Shown here: positions 31,822 through 42,062 of the stretch, in pieces
Numbering within the stretch: position 1 is the first letter of the stretch
Layout: every line of letters starts with the position of its first letter
Source of the DNA: Echria macrotheca
Lineage: Eukaryota; Ascomycota; Sordariomycetes; Sordariales; Schizotheciaceae
Assembly: GCA_030411725.1 (NCBI GenBank)
Contig: MU839833.1
Location: 558,001-622,000 of the forward strand
Length of the DNA: 64,000 nt
Direction of reading: 5' to 3'
Position numbers and translations under genes: made by a program
Notes under the pieces: model-generated
Told to the model about the DNA's origin: nothing
Databases searched by the model: none
What the model saw: only the letters and a program-made list of their open reading frames with translations

Positions 31822-32520
31822 TCAGATGTTCACTCTTTTCCCTCCAAACTTGACCCACAGCCTCATGCCTCCCTCGACTGCAGAAAGATAGCCTACAAGC
31901 TGGACAAGCAGACAAGCGCCAACTAGCCTCGGATACAGCACATTATTATTCCAGTCGAAATCCTCTGCGGAATCGAGCTCGACGTTGCCGTACACAAGCC
32001 CCGACCGGTTGAGACCGATAATCGGCGCCCACGAGTAGCAGTAATTGAAGACGCCGCATGTCAAGGTTATGAGCAATAGCGGCGGGACTAGTCCCAAGAT
32101 GACGTTCTTGACAGTTACTAGGGTGACATATGCAAGTCTTCGTCTTTCCCTGCTGGCTTGTCGGGGTGCGCTAGGGTGCCGCTGTAAGTCGTTGCGGAAG
32201 AGCCAGCTCAGACCGGACCCGGAGAGGCGGCTCACAACCCAGCTTGCGAGGACGCCGAAGATGATGACGAAATGTCTTGTATTGAAGAGGGTTGGTGGCG
32301 CCGCGGCTGCCCAGGCGGTGCAGGCGACGGCGAAGAGAACTGGTACGTAGGCGATGATTCGAATGGGGACTGAGACCGACGGGATAGGGTTGTGAAGGTC
32401 AGAAGCCCAGCGGGTAGTCCAGTTGGCTGGTTGCGTTGTTCTCTCTCGAGATATGACTGCTAAGAGCTCATCATAGTGTTTCTTGCCGTTGTCTTCTGGC
32501 GAGCTTGGGACTCCAGGCAT
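31822..32520 (-). CDS. Orphan four-helix membrane protein M1
   Basis: Single exon, 232 aa; I recognise no family. The N-terminal 48 residues are soluble and charged. Four likely membrane helices follow: IRIIAYVPVLFAVACTAW (about 53-73), HFVIIFGVLASWVVSRL (about 82-100), VILGLVPPLLLITLTCGVF (about 138-158) and LVGACLLVQLVGYLSAV (about 200-217). Between helices 2 and 3 lies a basic loop (RNDLQRHPSAPRQASRERRR), which by the positive-inside rule should be cytosolic. Helix 4 follows an acidic loop (ELDSAEDFDWNNN). It diverges from membrane protein M2 across 458 bases, and a third membrane protein (M3) lies 3 kb away, so the group may act together. Confidence 0.72.
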   Translation of the reverse strand: MPGVPSSPEDNGKKHYDELLAVISRERTTQPANWTTRWASDLHNPIPSVSVPIRIIAYVPVLFAVACTAWAAAAPPTLFNTRHFVIIFGVLASWVVSRLSGSGLSWLFRNDLQRHPSAPRQASRERRRLAYVTLVTVKNVILGLVPPLLLITLTCGVFNYCYSWAPIIGLNRSGLVYGNVELDSAEDFDWNNNVLYPRLVGACLLVQLVGYLSAVEGGMRLWVKFGGKRVNI

Positions 32521-32978
32521 GGTTGCAATTGGAACATGAAGTCATTTACAGAAGACATGTCTCCTGGAAACCACTGATACCGGCCCTGGAAGCTGTCTCT
32601 TATATTCAGGAAAGAGGGGTTCTGAGCATGCACACTCCCAGGTCCCTATCAGGCCCGTTGCAAGGTCGCATTGTGGCGTCGATAGTTGAAGCAGGACGCC
32701 CGGCGTGTACCCCTCGGAGCCTTACCTGAAGTCTGAGCCACAGTCTGTTTCACGCACCCTCACCGGCGCATCCAATCGCCTAACATGATCTCATCACGTT
32801 CAAGCTCCCACACAGATGTTCATGTGCCGTTCCGCTTCTTGGCGGCCTCGGTCTAGACCTAGCGACGTGATAAGAATGTTGCCCGCCGTTTGCGTTCGAG
32901 AATATGGTTGAATTATCGCCCATTCTCACGATTTCCTTGATAGCCCACAGTAATGGGCTTGCCAACTCCTAAGGAATC
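32521..32978. promoter_or_regulatory. Divergent promoter of membrane proteins M1 and M2
   Basis: Both start codons face away from this 458-base stretch. No TATA box or known operator was identified. Shared control of the two orphan membrane proteins is a reasonable inference. Confidence 0.5.
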
Positions 32979-34133
32979 ATGACCAAACCCGCAATTGTGA
33001 AATGGGCCACGGCAGCACTGTTCGTGGCTTTAATTCAAACAGTCAAATCGGACCGCATCGGCTCTCCGCTCAACAGGACTCAATGTCTAGCCGACTTCAC
33101 CCATGCCAACGGCAGCCTGACTTTGAATGATGGCTCTGTTGTTTCGGTCAACCTCTCAAGACCAGCGGTATCCGTTCCCGTCTGCGAGGAGCTCTGTGGA
33201 TCTGGCCACGAGGTCAAACCGGACTGTGTCAACAGGGTCAAGGAATGGATGTGGCCAGTCCTTATTCTCATCGTCGCCATGGAGGCAGCGGCTATCTACA
33301 ACGCCGGAGTTTCGGCTTTTGGTTTATATTTCCTCGCCTTGGGAGATCCATTGGGCATGTTTCAGGCTGTCTTGGCCCGGATGAGGCATGAGAAGCTGTG
33401 CAGGAGAGAAGCGGAGGATATCTGGCGAGAGGTCCGGAGAGAAAGACCTGACACGGCAGTCCCGGCGGCTACTAGGCCATCCCTCATTCAACAGGCCATA
33501 ACCATAGAACTATTGCCTGTGCCGGCTGTTGCTGACGCTGGCGACAAAACCGTCAAACTAGCCGGTCCCAGCGTGACGACGACATCTGTCCCCGAGGAGT
33601 CGCAGACAGTCGCACCTCATGAGAAACAAAAGCCGCCTGGTTCTCTCTTGAAAAGCTACGCAATCGTTCTCTCCGCCATGGCCGAACTACTCGACGATCA
33701 CGATGCCGCCAAAAGCGCATTCAACTACGCTTTATCCCGGTCGTCAAGATCCGTCACTTCGAAAGACGCCCAGGACGAGGCTATTATCGTAGCATCGGAG
33801 TTTCTCCATCCCCTTCGCTCTCGCGGGGTGCCGGCTGCTTGGATCGCCGTCATCGCTTGCACCCTCGATCTTGCGTTCCTCGTGTACAAGCCGCTCCAGG
33901 ATGCGTCGGCGAACCAGCCCTCGGGTGCCAAGATTGCCAGTGGATTTGCTTTCTCATGGCTTCTACCGCTCGTGCTGCTTCACTCTTATAATGGTGTTCG
34001 TGGGGAGCGGAGGAAGGTCGCGGAGGAGATCGCCCGGCTCCTGGAGGCACTTGGGGAGAAATCAGTGTTGCGGAATGAGGCGATGCCACCGGTTCCGGTT
34101 AAGAATGACAAGTCAACGCAGACAATCATCTAA
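32979..34133 (+). CDS. Orphan membrane protein M2 with signal peptide and Cys-containing ectodomain
   Basis: Single exon, 384 aa; no family recognised. Residues 1-24 look like a signal peptide (VKWATAALFVALIQTVKS). A short ectodomain follows with several N-X-S/T sites (NRT, NGS, NLS) and four cysteines (TQCLADF, VPVCEELCGSG, DCVNRVKEW). One long or paired hydrophobic stretch lies at about 87-123 (WPVLILIVAMEAAAIYNAG, FGLYFLALG). A long cytosolic segment follows, rich in charged residues (RREAEDIWREVRRERP) and with a disordered Pro/Thr part. Two C-terminal helices (AAWIAVIACTLDLAFLVY, ASGFAFSWLLPLVLLHSY) and a charged tail finish the protein. The Cys-bearing ectodomain with a large cytosolic loop suggests a sensor or channel-like protein; this is speculation. 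Confidence 0.72.
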   Translation: MTKPAIVKWATAALFVALIQTVKSDRIGSPLNRTQCLADFTHANGSLTLNDGSVVSVNLSRPAVSVPVCEELCGSGHEVKPDCVNRVKEWMWPVLILIVAMEAAAIYNAGVSAFGLYFLALGDPLGMFQAVLARMRHEKLCRREAEDIWREVRRERPDTAVPAATRPSLIQQAITIELLPVPAVADAGDKTVKLAGPSVTTTSVPEESQTVAPHEKQKPPGSLLKSYAIVLSAMAELLDDHDAAKSAFNYALSRSSRSVTSKDAQDEAIIVASEFLHPLRSRGVPAAWIAVIACTLDLAFLVYKPLQDASANQPSGAKIASGFAFSWLLPLVLLHSYNGVRGERRKVAEEIARLLEALGEKSVLRNEAMPPVPVKNDKSTQTII

Positions 34134-34516
34134 TGAGAAGGTCTGATGAATATGAGTTTCGAATTTAGCGCTGCAAACCTTTCATGCTTGCTCTCCTGCT
34201 TTTGATAGCGTTTCGAGGAGCCCGTCCCCTGACCAGCTGTACGCCGGATTGGTCGATCATTCGGAACCAGAACGACGGAAAACCTAAGTTTCTTTACGAT
34301 TCAGTATTGATTTAAACCATCATGGATGAAATATTGTGGCAGGAAAAATCTTGAGCCTGAGAGCGGAAAGAGTGACATTGAAGCTGTGGGGCACACGTGC
34401 TCCGCATTCCGGAGGACGCACACCTAAAATTTCGTAAGTTGCTCATCACCAATCACAAACTTTTCTCGCTAACTAATCCCGTACACCTTGAAGCCATACC
34501 CCTGCCAGTTCTCGAC
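34134..34516. promoter_or_regulatory. ade8 promoter region with CACGTG box
   Basis: 383 bases between M2 and the ade8 start codon. A CACGTG E-box lies at 34394-34399, about 120 bases before the start; bHLH factors of the Pho4/Cbf1 type bind this core and adenine genes in yeast are phosphate-responsive, but relevance here is untested. Confidence 0.4.
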
Positions 34517-35268
34517 ATGGCCGAAGCCAAATCTTCAGAGCAATGTCGCGTCCTGGTCATGGCCAGCGGCAACGGCTCCAACTTCCAGGCGCTGATTGAT
34601 GCCGTCGCAAACGGCCAGATCCCCAACTCGCGCATCGTCCAGCTCGTCGTGAACAGGGGCAAGGCCTACGCCATCAAACGGGCCGAACAAGCGGGCATCC
34701 CCTGGGAGTATTTCAATCTCATATCCAACGGCTTCCAGGACAAGTCCGAGAAAGACCCCGCCAAGCTGCAGCAGGCGAGGGACAGGTACGACGCCGCCTT
34801 GGCCCAGAAGATCCTCGAGAGCGATGCGCGGCCGGACCTGATCGTGCTGGCTGGGTGGATGTACATCTTCGGGGAGCACTTTCTGGATCCCATCAGTGCA
34901 CGGGGAATCCGGGTGATCAATCTACACCCGGCCCTGCCAGGTAAGACCATTACGGAGAAGTGTGATTTCATCTCAGACTCATACGGCGCACAGGGAAATA
35001 TGACGGTGTCAACGCGATTGAGCGTGCGTATGAGGACTTCCAGGCTGGGAAGTTGGAGGGCAACAAGACGGGCATCATGGTGCATTATGTCATCAAGCAG
35101 GTCGACCGGGGAGAGACCATCATGACGAGGGAGATTGAGATCCGACAGGGTGAGAGTCTCGATGAGCTGAAGGAGAGGATACATGCGAACGAGCACCAGC
35201 TCATTGTGGAAGCGACGGCTCATGTCGTCGGGGAGATCCAGACCACCAAGGCCAAGGCAACTTCATAG
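34517..35268 (+). CDS. ade8: Phosphoribosylglycinamide formyltransferase (GAR transformylase)
   Basis: Two exons, 34517-34940 and 34994-35268, with a 53-base GTAAGA/CACAG intron that splits a glycine codon; 232 aa. The start MAEAKSS is chosen because the phosphate-binding motif VLVMASGNGSNF (residues 12-23) then lies at the usual distance; upstream in-frame codons have no family resemblance. The catalytic set is complete: N135 and H137 in INLHPALPG and D179 in QVDRG, matching Asn106, His108 and Asp144 of the E. coli enzyme. The enzyme transfers a formyl group from 10-formyltetrahydrofolate to GAR in the third step of purine synthesis in the cytosol. In fungi it is a stand-alone protein, as here. 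It sits between orphan membrane genes M2 and M3 with no obvious functional link. Confidence 0.94.
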
Positions 35269-35807
35269 ACGCCAAAGTAAAAAGAGGGCGTGTTTGTGGC
35301 CGTCTCGTCTAAAGATGAGTCTAGAACCCGATTCGATGTGAACTGTAAGCTTAGTCTTTTATCAACACCTGGTGAAATTCATACGCTTCACTAGGCGAAC
35401 AATCTTAGGCTCGAACGCTCATAGAAGTCTTCAAACTGCGCGTCCGGTAAACCCATCTTGTGCTGGGTTGGGCCCGACATCCACTCGGTTCTGTATTCGC
35501 CAGGGCATTTCCAGGTTCTTTTAGGATAGGAAAGAGCAAGGTGCATCGCCAGGATAGGAAGGAGTAGCGCAGACCACACACTGTTAGTGTTCTTACCCTA
35601 TGTATCCGTACCCATGCTCGCAGGCGATGTCCTCTTCCACAAGTCCATCCTTACCCATTGATTGTCAGTTCAGCGCCCATGCATCCTTTCACCATCATCA
35701 CGAGTACTCATGGGCTGAGTGCTTACGGAAGACGCGACGATATTGGCATATTCTTGACCTTATACAACCATTTGGTACGATTCCTATCAACATCTTGACC
35801 ACCTCAT
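35269..35807. other. Intergenic between convergent ade8 and M3
   Basis: 539 bases. A 62-codon minus-strand frame (35391-35579) begins with a hydrophobic stretch but has no support as a gene. Otherwise 3' untranslated sequence. Confidence 0.45.
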
Positions 35808-37412
35808 CTAACCAAGCCACTTGATCCAGTCCGGCTGGCTCGTCCCGGCCGGGTCGTATTTGGCCATCCACAAAACGAATACAAACGCCGTCCCCCCAAG
35901 TACAAGGCCCTGAGCAACAGCAGTTCCGACCTTGGACGTCGGAAACACTGGCGTACCAAGACCACAGAGAATGGGCAGCAACATGCAGGGCGCGAAGATG
36001 TTGATGGCCCAGAGGAAAGTATTTGAGAGGTAAGTATCGACGCGGGAGTCGTTGGCGTCCAAGTCGCCGGAGACCAAGACGTCCACGTATGCGAGAATGA
36101 CAACGATAGTGAAGAAGATGCATTGCCAGGTCCCCCACTCCGGTTCATCGTCCTTCTTGACGGCTTCCTCTTCTGCGAGCTTTCTCGGCATCCACACCAC
36201 GATGAGCACCGTTCCGGTGCCGAGGACGCGTAGGATCCACAAGGCGACGTAGTCGAGCGCGATTGGGTCCGGCGCATCCCACCGCTTGGGTATGTTGCCG
36301 TACAAGACGAGAGGCATGAGCGGAATGCCGGTTACGACGCCGACCAGCCCCCACATGACCCCGGGCAGGTCGGCGTGGTCGGGGTCGGCCTTGTTGCTGT
36401 GCTCATAGACAAGCCCGACAACGGTCCGTATTGTTTCGGTGATTGTCTTGATGCCCGTTTCCTGCACGGGTCGGGAGTGGAAGATGAAGAGGACGATCTG
36501 GACTGAGAGCCAGCTGAACAGCATGAAGAACAAGGCGCTGGCTAGCGGGGAAGGTAGCGTGCTCGTGCACAGCTTGGCGGCTACGCTGGTGATCGAGAGG
36601 AAGATGACGGCTTGGACAGAGAGTTCTCGGTGTGCGAACACGTTGGCGCCGAAGGCTTGGCGGAGGGCGACGGCTTGTTGGGCCGAGCGGGTGATTGTTG
36701 TGAGATCGATGGTTTGCGACTCTTGGGGGTAGGTCTGTGCCGTGGCCTCGGCGTTGGCCGGAAGGGTTGCTGTCACGGCTGTTGCGGACGACTCGTGAGC
36801 GGCTGTCTCTTCTGGTGTTGTCGATTGTTGGGTGCTGCCAGCTTCCCTCTCAACGTCAACTTCCGGACGTTCTTGAGCAGTCCCCAATAGCCCACGTCCA
36901 CCCTCTGTCGTGTTCCTATTCGCGCAGTCTGCATCAAACAAGCCAGTGTCTCCAAGCTTCTCCAGCATCGCAAGAGCCTGTGGCTTTTCTTTCCCAACAT
37001 CCGCCCGCACCAAAAGCAGCGCGCATGCAAGGGAATGCGACTCATGACGAAATTTGCGGTGGAAGTCGGCGGCCATGGCGGCCCACCGTCTCCATCGCAC
37101 CGGGATGTCTTCGAAGCGGTTGTCGTCCATCACCGTGGCGAAGACACCGATAAGCAGACCGGTGAAGCAGAGGAATACGAAGGCCGTCTCGGCCAGACAG
37201 CCGATGGGACTGAGTCGCCAGAAGAGGAAGGGCCAGGGACGGTAGATCAGACTGCCGGACGGTTGGCTGACGAGACAGAAGGAAAGAGTCAGGAACATGC
37301 CGAAGACCTCGCCGAGGGAGACGTTGGAGCCGCCATCGAGGGCGGTCGTGTTTGCGAGGCTCGAATTGAGGGCTATCGTTGTGTTGTCCGACGTGAACGT
37401 GACGTCGGCCAT
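35808..37412 (-). CDS. Orphan polytopic membrane protein M3
   Basis: Single exon, 534 aa from the ATG at 37412 (MADVTFTSDN), chosen for its good context and because upstream residues are basic and unlike a membrane protein N-terminus; an in-frame ATG at 37502 would add 30 aa. The short N-terminal ectodomain has N-X-S/T sites (NTT, NSS, NVS). About eight helices can be seen, for example LGEVFGMFLTLSFCLV, AETAFVFLCFTGLLIGVFA, ASALFFMLFSWLSVQIVLF, GLVGVVTGIPLMPLVL, YVALWILRVLGTGTVLIVVW, CIFFTIVVILAYVDVLV, FAPCMLLPILCGLG and VAQGLVLGGTAFVFVLWM. A cytosolic loop of about 170 residues between helices 2 and 3 is acidic and rich in Thr, Glu and Gln. No family is recognised. The plan (short glycosylated N-terminus, large soluble loop) resembles that of M2. 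Confidence 0.72.
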   Translation of the reverse strand: MADVTFTSDNTTIALNSSLANTTALDGGSNVSLGEVFGMFLTLSFCLVSQPSGSLIYRPWPFLFWRLSPIGCLAETAFVFLCFTGLLIGVFATVMDDNRFEDIPVRWRRWAAMAADFHRKFRHESHSLACALLLVRADVGKEKPQALAMLEKLGDTGLFDADCANRNTTEGGRGLLGTAQERPEVDVEREAGSTQQSTTPEETAAHESSATAVTATLPANAEATAQTYPQESQTIDLTTITRSAQQAVALRQAFGANVFAHRELSVQAVIFLSITSVAAKLCTSTLPSPLASALFFMLFSWLSVQIVLFIFHSRPVQETGIKTITETIRTVVGLVYEHSNKADPDHADLPGVMWGLVGVVTGIPLMPLVLYGNIPKRWDAPDPIALDYVALWILRVLGTGTVLIVVWMPRKLAEEEAVKKDDEPEWGTWQCIFFTIVVILAYVDVLVSGDLDANDSRVDTYLSNTFLWAINIFAPCMLLPILCGLGTPVFPTSKVGTAVAQGLVLGGTAFVFVLWMAKYDPAGTSQPDWIKWLG

Positions 37413-39647
37413 CTTCTTGCGGGCCCTGTCTATATTGACATTCTGGAGGAAGCGCTTTCGACGGGAAGAAGAAAAACGAGGGATGGAAACAGTCCGCATC
37501 AAGAAGAAGAATGGCAGGCTGGCGCCGAGCCTCCATTCCCGGTTTGGATCTGGGAAGCCTTTGAGTCTGCCGGGATGGACTAGTGGTGGCGCAGCAGTCT
37601 TGTCGCAGCGGGACGAGGTCTAACTATGCAGCCCAACCTGCAGCCAAGATTGAAGCAGCAAAGGGTTTACCGTTAGGTACATAGTTGCTTCCCGCCTACA
37701 ATGATTCCACCTGGGAGAGTCGAATCGCGAAATCAACGCAAGCCCTAAAAGGTATCCGGGTATCGGGGGAGTATCACTAGGTGCTCTTTGAATTATTTCC
37801 CATTAATAACCAACCTGTACACGTCCGGCCAAGACTTGAAATGACACCGCAGTGCCTGCATAAGACTTGAGTCCGAGCTGTATCCCAATCTTGACAATAG
37901 GGAGATGGGATATCGGCGGTGCAGGCTGACAGGCTGTGATGAGACTCCGTCGTCTTCCGACAAGTATGTCCATTTCATGCTTGCCGGATCATGACGCTAC
38001 CCACGCAACGACGCAATTTTCATCTCTTCTCCATCATATTATTCTCTTGTGCCGGATCTGTTGTTGAGATGTGTTGAAGGGGTCATATCTGCCTGCCAGC
38101 CGACACGGCCTGGTCTACCGAGTCGCAGGTGGGAATTCCAATGATCGACATTTCGCTGTTCAAATACGAGCATAGAAGAAGCTGATGATGTTTTTCTTCT
38201 GATGCTTACCTGCAGAAAGTCCACCCTGCCGCCTACCCGTGTTTGAGACGACAAGTACGAGAAAAGACAGGTGGTCATCGAAGTGCCGTGACGGCCGGAT
38301 CCGGCGATCCTGGTGTATCGATCAATACAGGTACCGGGCCGGGCAACGGTTCCACCGGCGGTAGCAGTAACAACAATGTCTGCAACAATAGGTAACAATG
38401 GAGGAGCTCTGGCAACAGATGGAAAAGTGGCGCTCGGCGTGGCGATTCCCAGCGCCATTGCTGCTTTGATTACCTAGGTACTATCACCCTTGCCATCCGC
38501 CGGTACAAGAATCGGCGGCGGAACAAGGGAAATAAATGTAGATACTAGCGAGATGGTGAAGCTGGAGCATCTAGATAGCCCCCAACAAAGAATGGGAAAA
38601 GAGATAAAACGACGGAGCCGTCACAGGGACGAGGGTATTATGGTGTTAGCGAGCTGCCAACGGCGAGGTCGGAAACCACCGGTTGAAAGCTGCCAGCACC
38701 ACAGCGGTTTAGGTACCTACATGAGCCCATTTCCATGCGATGCGTCTAACGTGAGCCTCTTGATATCCAAATCCGCCTTCTAGCCTCCCAGTCCGCGCCA
38801 AAATAGTACAGGCAGCCCGATCATAGAGAAGGTTTGTATTCCAACTCCCGAGGTTTACCGCGATCGCAAAGAACGAGTACTTAGGTGTATCCCTGGACCA
38901 GTGGAATCGAGCGGTCTGTTCAATTCCAATGGAAAACTTCATCCCTGGCAACATCTGAGCAGTATCGCGACCCAAAGAGCCAGCGTTACCCCTAGGAAAT
39001 GGGAACCAAGCCGGAGACATCTCGATCTTCCCTTACGGATTTTGTAACATCCTCCTCGACTTTACTCGGCATCTTTTATGGCAGAACGAAGCTCGATCCC
39101 GGGGTCTTCGGACTCGTGATCTTCGAACCGGTTGACCTTGGTGTTGTTTGTAGAACCAGACTTCCGCAAGTCCTCCTATCCGGACCCTTCCTGCCATGCT
39201 TCTCGCCGCTCAGATCAAGAAGCGGATGATGCTCAAAACCTCGGCTCTTTGTAGGACGAGTCACGACGGGCTTGATTTCGTCGGGGGTTTCTTTAGCTAC
39301 CAATGTCCCTGAAATAAGTATCCGATTAGTTTCGGTTTCGAGGATCTTGATGGTGAACTTGAGCGGAACTGTGCCGGCAAGGCAACAACCAGCATAGGTC
39401 CCAAAATGCTTCGCAGTTTTCTTGGGGTTTCTCGTGTCTTCTTGGGCTCCGAAGAGATTTTTCCAGGCCACCTATTGAATCCTGTGAGTCCCCATGCCGC
39501 TTTGGATTTGGAGGGAGAGGGTCGGAAAGGGTCTCGGAACAAGTAGGTAGCTCAGAAACCCAATCTCCAAACAGAATCCTTCGAGACCCTCTGTAAGGCC
39601 CAATTTGGTAGGTAGGAAAGATTCGAAGGTCTCGAGAGCTGCGACCC

Positions 39648-40147
39648 TCAGCCCAAACGGCGTGCCAGAACGCCGCCGGTGGCTTCAAGTCGACAGAAGA
39701 CGAGAGTGATGGCATCGAGAGCTGTGGGAAGTTCCCTTGACGGGAAAGATAGAGTCAGCAAGTGGCCCGTGATGATCTTGATGGCGTTGAGGAAAGCAAA
39801 CTGGCGATACTTGTCTGATGAGCAGCGACTCTGCGCAGACGGCTAGCGTGAATAGCGTCCACAACCAGACGCGGTCTTGGTAGAGTTTTCCGGGGCAGCC
39901 GACGGCGAATTCAGGTGGTTCGAAGGCTTCTAGGAGTGTTGATGACAGGAGTGAGCCGCGCGAGTATTTCCATGTCAACGTGTCGTTCGCGTTCTGGGCA
40001 GGATGTCACGAAGCCCATCTGGAGGACAAACTTGATGTTTACCATTTTTTACGGCAAAGCGACCATGTATTGCACGAAATCTTTGCCGTATCCAGGGCTA
40101 TTTTTATCCAAGGCATCTCGAACCAGGGCTCGCCGTGGTTGTATCAC
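39648..40147 (-). pseudogene. Decayed gene for a membrane-associated protein
   Basis: On the minus strand several protein-like segments lie in order but in different frames. The first is HGEPWFEMPWIKIALDTAK (about 40147-40080). The second is a hydrophobic stretch, YQDRVWLWTLFTLAVCAESLLI (about 39890-39820). Directly after it, one frame off, is SDKYRQFAFLNAIKIITGHL and onward to a TGA at 39650-39648 (about 56 residues). The frame jump at about 39820 has no room for an intron. I therefore read it as a frameshifted relic. The family is not recognised; a link to the membrane proteins at 31.8-37.4 kb is possible but unproven. Confidence 0.35.
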
Positions 40148-41104
40148 CGCCTGACGCGCTCGCGAAGGCTGGGAGACCCACAAGTCCTCATGATCACGAT
40201 GTAAACAAACCCAAGGATAGGTAGCCAGACAGAATACCTAATCGACTTGAGTGCCCCACTTGCTTGAAGTTTTTTCTTTCCCGATGGATATCCCCGGAAA
40301 TCTCTTTTCGGGTACCGTGTGAACTCGTGGGCTCTTACTCTTCTTAACCAGCCGGCGTTCAATATCGTAGAGTATCTTCTACCTAGTTGGAGAAGCTGTC
40401 CAGGACGGCATGGTAAAATATATTCTCGTACTATTAGCTGCGGGCTATCACCTCCATGAGGCTGGATCTAGCGTGATCACGATCTTTGAACACCCCTTCC
40501 CCCCTCCCCCTCCCTCGACCCGGGAGCCACCGCCACGAGAGAACTACGTCTCCGCTAGAGCACCTCTGCGGAACTCTCGCTGGAAGCTATGAATAACCTG
40601 TGACTCACGTATTGCCTATTGTTGTTCTTGTATACGGCGGCTGGAATCAGATGAGATTCAAGCTCGCCGTATAGGGGCTCCGGCAGGATTTCGCAGAAGT
40701 AGCTCCTTCCTCAGTATTCAGGGGGGAAGCAGGACATATTCCGTTGATTATTATACTCTAATCACCTATCCTGCATAGTTTCAAGGCTTTAGAAGGCGGA
40801 TAACTTCCCCTGGTACTATCCTACTACTAACCTTTATCTTACTATGGTCATATTTGTGGTCTGGGGTCGAATAACACTCCCCGTACCCCTGTTGGCAAGT
40901 GACCCAAAGTTTACGGCAAAACGATCACGGCAAACCCATTTGGTCCAACGTTTTGTGTACTTGGCAAGGGTCACAGCAACTGCCAAACGAGCCATACGTG
41001 GATCCTGGCCTCTTGCTAAGCGTTTGTTACCTTTGCCAACCCCATGGGAGCTCTGCCGAGTTTTTGTTCGGCCGACGAGCAGAGTTTTTCGGCAGCAGAC
41101 CTTA

Positions 41105-41540
41105 CACCTACAAATTTCTTCTCCCACCTCCAGTTTCCTCCTCTTCCTTCTTCTCCTTCCACCCTCAAGCTTTCCTCGAGTAGTCAAAAGCAACCAACCG
41201 CCAGAATCGGTACAATTGCTGATCTTCTCGAGTTCTTTCGATAGCTACCTATCATGCTCTCACTACCTTCCTCCCCTTCCCTTCTTTCCTCGCCTTTTCT
41301 TCGAGAGCTCTCACACACTCTCACTACCTTCCTTCCCTTCCCTTCTCTCCTCGTCTTTCCTTCGAGAGAAGTCACGGCCGCCCACCTCGTACAGCTTGGT
41401 ACAACTACTGAGCTACTCTGGTTAGCTTTTCCTCTTTCCTCTTCCCCCTCCTCTTCCCCCCACCTTGCCTCGGGAGCAGTCAAATTTGCGACCATCGGCC
41501 CCTCTGTACGGTTGCTGAGCTTCTCCGATTCCCTTCAACA
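41105..41540. repeat. Diverged CT-rich tandem repeats
   Basis: Three to four imperfect units. Each begins with a long pyrimidine tract (TTCCTCC/TTCCCTTC), continues with a CGAG-(A/T)AGTCA core (near 41178, 41300, 41368 and 41475) and most end with a TACxxxTTGCTGA(T/G)CTTCTC-like block (near 41210-41230 and 41506-41526). Spacing of the cores is roughly 120, 68 and 108 bases. The units are too diverged to align by eye with certainty. Confidence 0.45.
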
Positions 41541-42062
41541 GTTAACACTCTGCCTACCTGCCTATACCAGAGCTAACCAGGTACATGTAGTTTCCGAATT
41601 GCTCTCGACAAATTCTTCAAGCACGGATTTAGAGCGAAGGTAGTAAGTTGTGACCCATTTCGTTTTATCATTGCTCGTTCCTCGCGCCGCCGGGCACATC
41701 TTTTTCCTTCCTGGGTGAAATCATCGAAGGAGTTACCCGCCCGGACAGCTTCACACTCTTCTCAGATGTCCGGCGTCCGTCTCTCCGACATCGAAGCAAG
41801 ATCTGCTCTTCTTCTCAAGCACTTTCCATCCCACACTCCCTTGTCTCCGAATGCATTTGCTTGATATACCTAGGGATCTGCGGCAGTCCTTGACCACAGC
41901 TCTCTAGAAGCAGGCGCGGTATCCTTATATGTCATCAATGGGAACCCGGAGAGTCATGGCCAAGTACCGGGCGTGTCGCATTGCTATTCCCCTCTATCCC
42001 CGGCGAGACATGAAGGATTAAAATTTGGACAAGACTAACATTGATCGATCTATTAGGCCAAG

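Larger units (their letters stand above)
37413..42062. other. Gene-poor stretch with a decayed gene and CT-rich repeats
   Basis: About 4.6 kb in which I can support no intact gene. It contains the M3 leader (next to 37412), scattered short frames, a decayed minus-strand gene at about 39648-40147 and diverged CT-rich repeats at about 41105-41540. TAGG/CCTA repeats occur near 39545 and 39608. The structure suggests old insertions and deletions. Confidence 0.45.

Noticed and set aside
35391..35579. A 62-codon minus-strand frame with a hydrophobic start, possible small secreted protein
   Set aside because: It lies in the 3' region between two convergent genes, has an uncertain start and only one cysteine, so there is no support beyond the hydrophobic stretch.
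39076..39715. Minus-strand frames at 39076-39471 and 39326-39715 as possible genes
   Set aside because: They overlap each other in different frames, have no family resemblance and lie just past the stop of the decayed gene.
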